Below are positions 58,743 through 64,000 of a DNA stretch of 64,000 nt, in pieces. Where the stretch lies: NCBI GenBank assembly GCA_037367405.1, contig JAZKJV010008261.1, positions 1,488,001-1,552,000 on the forward strand, given 5' to 3'. Both the position numbers and the translations under genes were made by a program. Position 1 is the stretch's first letter. Each line of letters starts with the position of its first letter. The notes below the pieces were generated by a model. That model was not told where the DNA came from. It saw only the letters and a program-made list of their open reading frames with translations, and did no database searches. The stretch comes from Ottelia alismoides. Taxonomy: Eukaryota > Streptophyta > Magnoliopsida > Alismatales > Hydrocharitaceae.

Positions 58743-59776
58743 TCACGCAAAGTGAATAGGGGCAACATCAACGACCAGCGGCTCATGATCTAGAAATGGC
58801 TTGAGCTGCTGGACGTTCACTCGAAAGGTACTCTCAGAAGACAACTCAGATATATCGATACTTCCATTGTCGTGTACCTTTCTCACTAGATACGGTCCCT
58901 TCCATTTGCTCTGTAGCTTCCCTGGAAATAGACGAAGCCTAGAATCAAACAGCCATACTCTTTGTCCAGGCTTAAAATGCTTGTGGCTGATATGAGAATC
59001 ATGCCACTCTTTCACTCTCTACTTGTACTGTAGGCTGTTTGAGAAGGCGGTATCACAAAGCTCCTCCAAGGCTGCTAACTCTTCCCTCCTCTGATCTCTT
59101 ACACTATCTGGATCCAAAAGTATATCTGTGACTGCCCAAAGTGACCTGTGTCTCAACTCAATAGGTAAATGACACGGCTTTCCATAAACGAGGTGAAAGG
59201 GAGATGTACCCAATGGTGTCTTGAAAGACGTCCTATATGCCCACAAGACCGAGTCCAAAAGCTGTGATCAATCCTTTCGGTAAGGGCGGACGACTTTCTG
59301 CAATATAGTCTTGATCTCCCTGTTCGACACTTCGGCTAGACCATTCGTCTGAGGATGGTATGGAGTGGCAACTCGATGGTCTATGCCGAACTCGCTAGCA
59401 AGGGACTTCACCTGGTCGTTGACGAAATGAGACCCCCTGTCAGATATCAACACTCGAGGTACCCCAAACCGTGTAATGATATGCCTCCTCAAAATATGCA
59501 AACAGTCCTAGCATCTGCGGTTCGGGCGGGGATGGCCTCAACCCAACGACTAACGTAATCAACGGCCAACAGAATGTACTCGAATCCCTAACTCTTAGGG
59601 AATGGACCCATGAAATCGATGCCCCATGTGTCAAAAACCTCACAAAAGTGAATGGGCTGCATCGGCATCATATCACGCTGTCCACAAGTGCCCATCCTCT
59701 GACAGTCAGTACACCTCTTCATGAACTCATCAGAGTCCTTGAAGAGGGTAGGCCACCATAGGCCGGATTGGAGCAC
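58743..59776 (-). pseudogene. Athila-3 integrase
   Basis: Nearly complete integrase. Zinc-module end: CTDCQRMGTCGQRDM. Core: [25 protein letters not shown] and [10 protein letters not shown], so all three catalytic acids are present. The C-terminal GPY/F module reads SKWKGPYLVRKVHDNGSIDI and the protein ends at 58743. Defects: TAG at about 59585 (Gln expected, PKSQG), a one-base deletion near 59495 that changes frame, TGA at 59265-59267 (Trp in KDWSQLL), and TAG at 59016-59018. It is the best preserved integrase in the window. Confidence 0.9.
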
Positions 59777-60667
59777 TTTCTGTGCCGTTCTCCTCCCAGA
59801 GTGATGTCCTCCTGCCTCAAGCTTGTGGCAGTAAGTGAGGACGCTATGGTGCTCCTCCTGAGGAATGCACCTATGCCAGACGCTATCTCCTCCTTCGTGG
59901 TAAAGGATGGGATCCTCCTAGTGGTAAGACTTGGCCTTCGCGAGGAAGGTCTCAAGTCTCTGCCTGGGCCAATCTTGTGGAACTTTCTTAGCAACAAGAA
60001 AGTTCACAATATCGGTGTACCATGGGAGAGAGGCGATAGCAAGGATCGCCTCATCTGGGAAGGTCTCACAAATAGGCTCAGTCTGCTCAGAATCCTCAAG
60101 ATGCTCTAATCGGGAGAGATGATCCACCACCACATTCTTGACTCCAGGCTTATCCTTAATCTCTATGTCGAACTCCTGGAGTAGAAGGATCCATCTAGTC
60201 AATCTGGCTTTGGCATCCTTCTCAGTGACTGTGTAGTTCCGTTGCGCAGAATCTAATGTGCGGATAGCGTAGTGAATGGCAAATGGAACTCCATCCCTCC
60301 TCTGTCCCAGCACGGCCCCTACGACAAAATCGGAGGCATCCGTCATGATCTCGAATGGGAGAGACCAATCAGGCGGCTGGAGAACAGGAGCCTCAACAAC
60401 ACATCGCTTGAGAGTCTCAAACGACGAAAGACACTTGTCATCGACAAGGAACTCGGTGTCTTTCGTCAGCAGATCAGTCAACGGTCGGGCAATCCTACTG
60501 AAATCATGAATGAAGCACCAGTAGAAACCGACGTGCCCCAGAAAAGACCGTAACTGCCGCAAATTGGACGGTGGTGCGAGTTTTCTAATGACATCTACCT
60601 TGGATGGATCAACCTCCATGCCCCTGTTGGAGATGATATGGCCAAGCACCGTCCCTTGAGTCACCAT
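59777..60667 (-). pseudogene. Athila-3 RNase H and connection, with internal deletion
   Basis: The frame holds the end of RT (GHIISNRGMEVDPSKVDVI, FLGHVGFYWCFIHDFSRIAR), RNase H (IMTDASDFVVGAVLGQRRDG; RNYTVTEK) and the connection (WYTDIVNFLVAKKVPQ). Between TVTEK and AKARLTRWILL about 39 residues present in Athila-1 are missing in frame, including EMLAVVWALEKF and FTDH. RNase H has therefore lost active-site residues. A TAG at 59915-59917 replaces Trp in YHWEDP. Confidence 0.88.
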
Positions 60668-61260
60668 GAAGTGACTCTTCTCTCAAGATATCACAAGGTG
60701 AACCTCTATACATCGCTGAAGGACTCGGTCTAGGCAATCAAGACAGGAGTCGATTCCGTCGCCGTAAACCGAGAAATCATCCATGAAGACCTCCAAGCAC
60801 TCCCCCACCATGTCCGAAAAGATCGACAGCATGCATCTCTGAAAAGTCGCAGGGGCATTGCATAGCCCAAATGGCATGCATCTGAAGGCATATGTGCCGA
60901 AGGGACAGGTAAAGGTAGTCTTGTCCTGGTCCTCGGGAGCGATGGCCACCTGGTTGTACCCGGAGTACCCATCCAGAAAACAGTGGCTCTTCCCTGCCAG
61001 TCTCTCAATGATCTGATCTATAAAGGGCAAGGGGAAATGATCCTTCTTGGTGGCCTGGTTGAGTCGTCTGTAATCCACGCAGACTCGTCAAGAAGTGGGT
61101 ACCCGGGTAGCAATCTCCTCTCCAGACTCGATGATAACTGTAGTGATGCCCGTCTTCTTGGACACCACATGCAAAGGGCTGACCCACTTGGAGTCGGAGA
61201 TGGGGTAGATAAAATCGGCGCTCCACCATTTCGAGATCTCCTTCATGACAACCTCCCTCA
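60668..61260 (-). pseudogene. Athila-3 reverse transcriptase
   Basis: RT reads in one frame with two stops: TGA at 61085-61087 (Trp of TSWR) and TGA at 60680-60682 (Trp of SWEKS). Blocks: VDYRRLNQATKKDHFPLPFI, CFLDGYSGYNQVAIAPEDQD, TTFTCPFGTYAFRCMPFGLC, and the active site VFMDDFSVYG. Apart from the two Trp stops the polymerase looks intact. Confidence 0.92.
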
Positions 61261-62032
61261 GATTCGAGTTCAGCCGCCGCTGGAACTCACGCGACAGCTT
61301 TGCCTCATCCTCGAGATAGATATGGTGGGAGCACAGGGTTGTACTTGTCCCCTGGAGATCGGCTACGCTCCATCCTATCGCCTTGCGGTTCTTTTCAAGA
61401 ACCCCCATCAGACGGGATTCCTGCTCTCCAGTCAAATCAGCAGAGATAATGACTGGGTACATCTCATGCTCACCCACAAGGAACCTATACTTCAGCGATG
61501 CAGGAAGTGGCTTCATCTCTGTACAACTGGGTGCTGGTGGATCTGGCCTCTGAAAACTCTGCGTGAAGGCTGCCAAATCCACATGGGAGAACTGAAACTC
61601 TCGCTCACACTCTGAAACTGCAGAAGGCTTCCCTGCTAGACTGTCTCTGCTCTGCTCGGCATCTACCTCCTCCCTAGCTGTAGGCTCAGTAGAAATCAGA
61701 TCTGGTATGTAATCATCAAACTCTGCCCAGTCAAAATCTGACTTCGAGGGATCTGTATCATCTAAGGTAGCCTCAGTACCACCGTCATCACAAAACAAAT
61801 CTGTCTCGCGGTCGAGAACCGGGTCTACCGACTGAACGGTATCCTGGACCAGGAATGCGCTCTCCAAGCTCTCCTCTGCTGGCGTCTCTGCATCAGCGGA
61901 CTCTGAAGGTGAGAGGATAGCATGTGCTGCTGGATCTTCCCATACTGCCTCATCATCTGTAATCACGAAGTCGCAATCCTGGTGGATGTCTGGCCCTGCA
62001 TCTGTCATCTACTCTGTATCGGAAGTAGTCTC
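61261..62032 (-). pseudogene. Athila-3 protease-RT linker
   Basis: The frame 62008-61088 starts in an acidic, Ser/Asp/Glu-rich linker (DTDPSKSDFDWAEFDDYIPD). It then has EMKPLPASLKYRFLVGEHEM, the LxxVLEKNRKAIGWSVADLQG block and SREFQRRLNSNLREV, which lead into RT. The linker before the ATG at 62006-62008 carries two stops (62030-62032, 62009-62011). The function of this Athila-specific spacer is unknown to me. Confidence 0.85.
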
Positions 62033-62734
62033 TTAGCATGCTGTCTCTCTGGCTCTGACGTCCTCGACCGTCTCTATTTGTACACTCTCGCCCTCGACGC
62101 GAAAGTATACCTTCCCGCTATCATGGTCGGTCACTGCCTTGGCTGTGGCCAAGAACGGGCGACCGAGAATTATGGGGGTATCTGTCACTGACCCAGAGAT
62201 CTCCATGTCCAACACTACGAAGTCCACAGGGAATTGCAGGCCCTGAATCGTGATGACAACGTCCCTCAGCATCCCCTTCGGCCTCTTGACAGATTGATTA
62301 GCAAACTGAAGGACTGTCCTGCTCTGTCAAAGAGTGCCCAACTCGAAGCGGTCGAGAAGGGCTGCCGGAAGTAGGTTGATCGACGATCCGTTGTCTAATA
62401 GAGTACGGTCGAACCTCTGCTCTCTGATATGGCATCTGACATACGTGGCTCCTGAGTCTGGCCTCTTGGCCGGCAGACGGTTCTGGATCACGAAACAAGT
62501 AGCTCTGGTCAGCACATGGATCTCGGACTGGTGGTTCCTCCTTTTCCTCCTAACTGTGGTCCTGTGTCTGAGTGAACGTTGGAGTAGAGGGATGTGCTGC
62601 AAAGCCTCCTGAAGAGTCAGCTGAATGTGAAAATGGTCTATCATCTGCTGGTTGAACTCTTCCTGCTCCCTCTTTTTTGGGTTTTCAATTTTCTTCCCCT
62701 TCCCCATCTGAAGAGCTCTAGGGAAGGGGATCAC
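62033..62734 (-). pseudogene. Athila-3 aspartic protease
   Basis: A single frame from PFPRALQMGKGKKIENPKKR through TRATCFVIQNRLPAKRPDSG and YVRCHIREQRFDRTLLDNG to SSINLLPAALLDRFELGTL. The active-site block LLDNGSSINLLP is intact, unlike in Athila-1 and Athila-2. One TGA at 62324-62326 (an Arg codon by context) separates it from the second half (FANQSVKRPKG; PVDFVVLDMEISG; IILGRPFLATAKAV). Confidence 0.9.
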
Positions 62735-62921
62735 GGGGTCCTTCTCAGATGAAGGACTAGGAGAGGGTCTGAGCTACTCGACGGTAGGATCCACACATAC
62801 ATCAAGCACCACAGGTGGACCAGAAGAAAACAAACCCTTTCCTTTATTGCCAGAAATGTCCCTAGTGCGGCGTTAGACGTGCGGCGTTAGTACCGCGCTC
62901 TGGCTCGGCAACATGGGCGGC

Positions 62922-64000
62922 CTAAGTACCACCTCCTCCAACTGGTGAAATGGCGGCCTCAGTACCGCCGGTGGGATCAGCATCCGTAGTAGAATCAGTA
63001 CCACCGTCATCATCTCTAGCGGCCTCAGTACCGCTCTCCTCCTCGTCGGGCGCTCTGCGAGTAGCCTCTGGGTATCGCTCAGATGAGGCGCTGCCTGCTG
63101 GCATCCTACCGCTCCTAAGTGTGACAAAATCAGTATCAAAAAGATATGCAGACATATCACCAAAATCATCACTCGGAGTGGCATACTCAGTGAAATCTAC
63201 CTGCTCAGACTTCCTCTTGAGGTTGTTCGGATTGGGCTCTATCTGGGCAGGGATGGCGGCCTTCCCTCTCACAATGTCCCGCATCTCCTGGCGGAACTCA
63301 TCCATCTCCCGTCAGAATGTAGCCTGCTGATCGGTAAGGAGGTGGGCTATGTCGTCCAAGGCAGGGTTCTCATAGGATGGCCAATGAGAACCTGACGGGT
63401 AGCCCCTCTGGTAGTGAGGCTGCTGCTGTGGGTGAGAGGGATATGACTGTGGATGATGCTGCGGCTGATGAGGCTGATCACGCCTCCAAGAATGTCCATG
63501 TTGATAGGGACGAGGACCAAGCTGCTGTGACTGCTGCTGCTGGGTATACACCGGGGGCTGCTGCTGCTGGTGATCCCTTTGATGGCTGTACTGGCCACCC
63601 TGTCCTGATGGCTGCTGCTGGGAGCTAGAACCTCCGGCCGACCAACGGAATCCGGGATGGTCTCGTCGGATACTAGGCTGGGGGCGGTCGTACTAAATCC
63701 CGTTGACATCCATCAACGGCTCTGACTCGTAAGGGGCTAGCGGGAGTACTGCCAGAGGCTGATCCGGCTGTATACCACCATCTGTGTGTCTGGGATGGTG
63801 GTGCCTGGTAGGAAAGTTGTGGTTGCTGGTACGACTCCGCCTGTACAAGATGGACATGTCTAGGTTGTTGGTGGCTGGAGCGCTGGGACGAGCTGTTGCT
63901 GCTACTCGGATCGCCTCATGCCTGAAGACGGGGCTAGGAAGCCGTCTGTGCCTCCTCGAGACACATGAGTTGTGTCTTCAGGTCACTCAGAGTCTGTGCC
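62922..64000 (-). pseudogene. Athila-3 gag, C-terminal half; continues beyond window
   Basis: From the right: a Ser/Gln-rich stretch with SDLKTQLMCLEEAQ at the window end, then a Gln/Pro/His-rich tract (63551-63312; QQQSQQLGPRPYQHGHSW, PQHHPQSYPSHPQQQPH). It continues LDDIAHLLTDQQATF, a TGA, REMDEFRQEM, NNLKRKSEQVDF, VTLRSGRMPAG, and a run of acidic repeats (DDDGGTDSTTDADPTGGTE). A frameshift near 62870 precedes the protease frame. The capsid-like domain and gag start lie past 64000. The stop before REMDEF is at the same residue as in Athila-2. Confidence 0.82.

Noticed and set aside
60983..61615. 210-codon plus-strand frame across the RT region
   Set aside because: It is antisense to a well-supported RT/linker coding region.
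1..64000. tRNA, rRNA, CRISPR or bacterial-type operons
   Set aside because: No cloverleaf-like or rRNA-like sequence and no regular spacer arrays were seen. All clear coding signals belong to LTR retrotransposons.

Overview
This window is heterochromatic DNA from a plant genome, most likely an angiosperm. It is made almost entirely of nested, decayed LTR retrotransposons. I found no host protein-coding gene, tRNA, rRNA or CRISPR array. The plant assignment rests on Athila-type Ty3/gypsy polyproteins with an Asp-tRNA-type primer binding site (PBS), a Ty1/copia element with an initiator-Met PBS, and a chromovirus-like gag. The species cannot be told from sequence alone.

Layout. (1) 1-13238: Athila-1, minus strand, with a truncated 3' LTR (1-839), hairpin array, pol, gag, long leader, PBS and a complete 5' LTR (about 10224-13238). 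(2) 13239 to about 17100: relic of a copia element on the plus strand. (3) 17623-42760: Athila-2, minus strand, bounded by the 5-bp target duplication TGGAT, with LTRs of about 3.9 kb and a large 5'/gag deletion. A second element, Copia-1 (27249-37591, minus strand, 2.6-kb LTRs, target duplication GGTAC/AGTAC), is inserted in its protease/linker region. (4) Athila-2 itself seems to sit in the LTR of an older relic, Athila-4, whose right LTR piece ends at 43663 and whose degenerate pol runs to about 46.56 kb. (5) 46.6-48.26 kb: no gene, with an AT microsatellite and degenerate repeats. (6) 48263 to about 52427: 5' LTR, PBS, gag and the start of protease of a plus-strand chromovirus, truncated. 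(7) About 52430-52952: antisense fragment that looks like a reverse-transcribed spliced leader plus gag start. (8) About 52953-64000: Athila-3, minus strand, with its 3' LTR, hairpin array, pol, protease and gag C-terminal part. It continues past the window.

All coding regions carry stops or frameshifts, so none of these copies looks autonomous. Many of the stops fit G-to-A or C-to-T decay of methylated DNA, including several Trp codons.

Three observations deserve attention. The 3' noncoding region of each Athila copy carries four spaced polypurine-tract-like hairpins whose stems covary. A 124-bp piece of the Athila-3 LTR is repeated next to a gag start, and the match stops exactly at a GTAAGC splice donor, which suggests that U5 and the PBS are spliced out of an mRNA. 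The LTR U5 regions share a GGGG/TTGCAA plus CACGTG motif array, with roughly 60-bp spacing in Athila-3.
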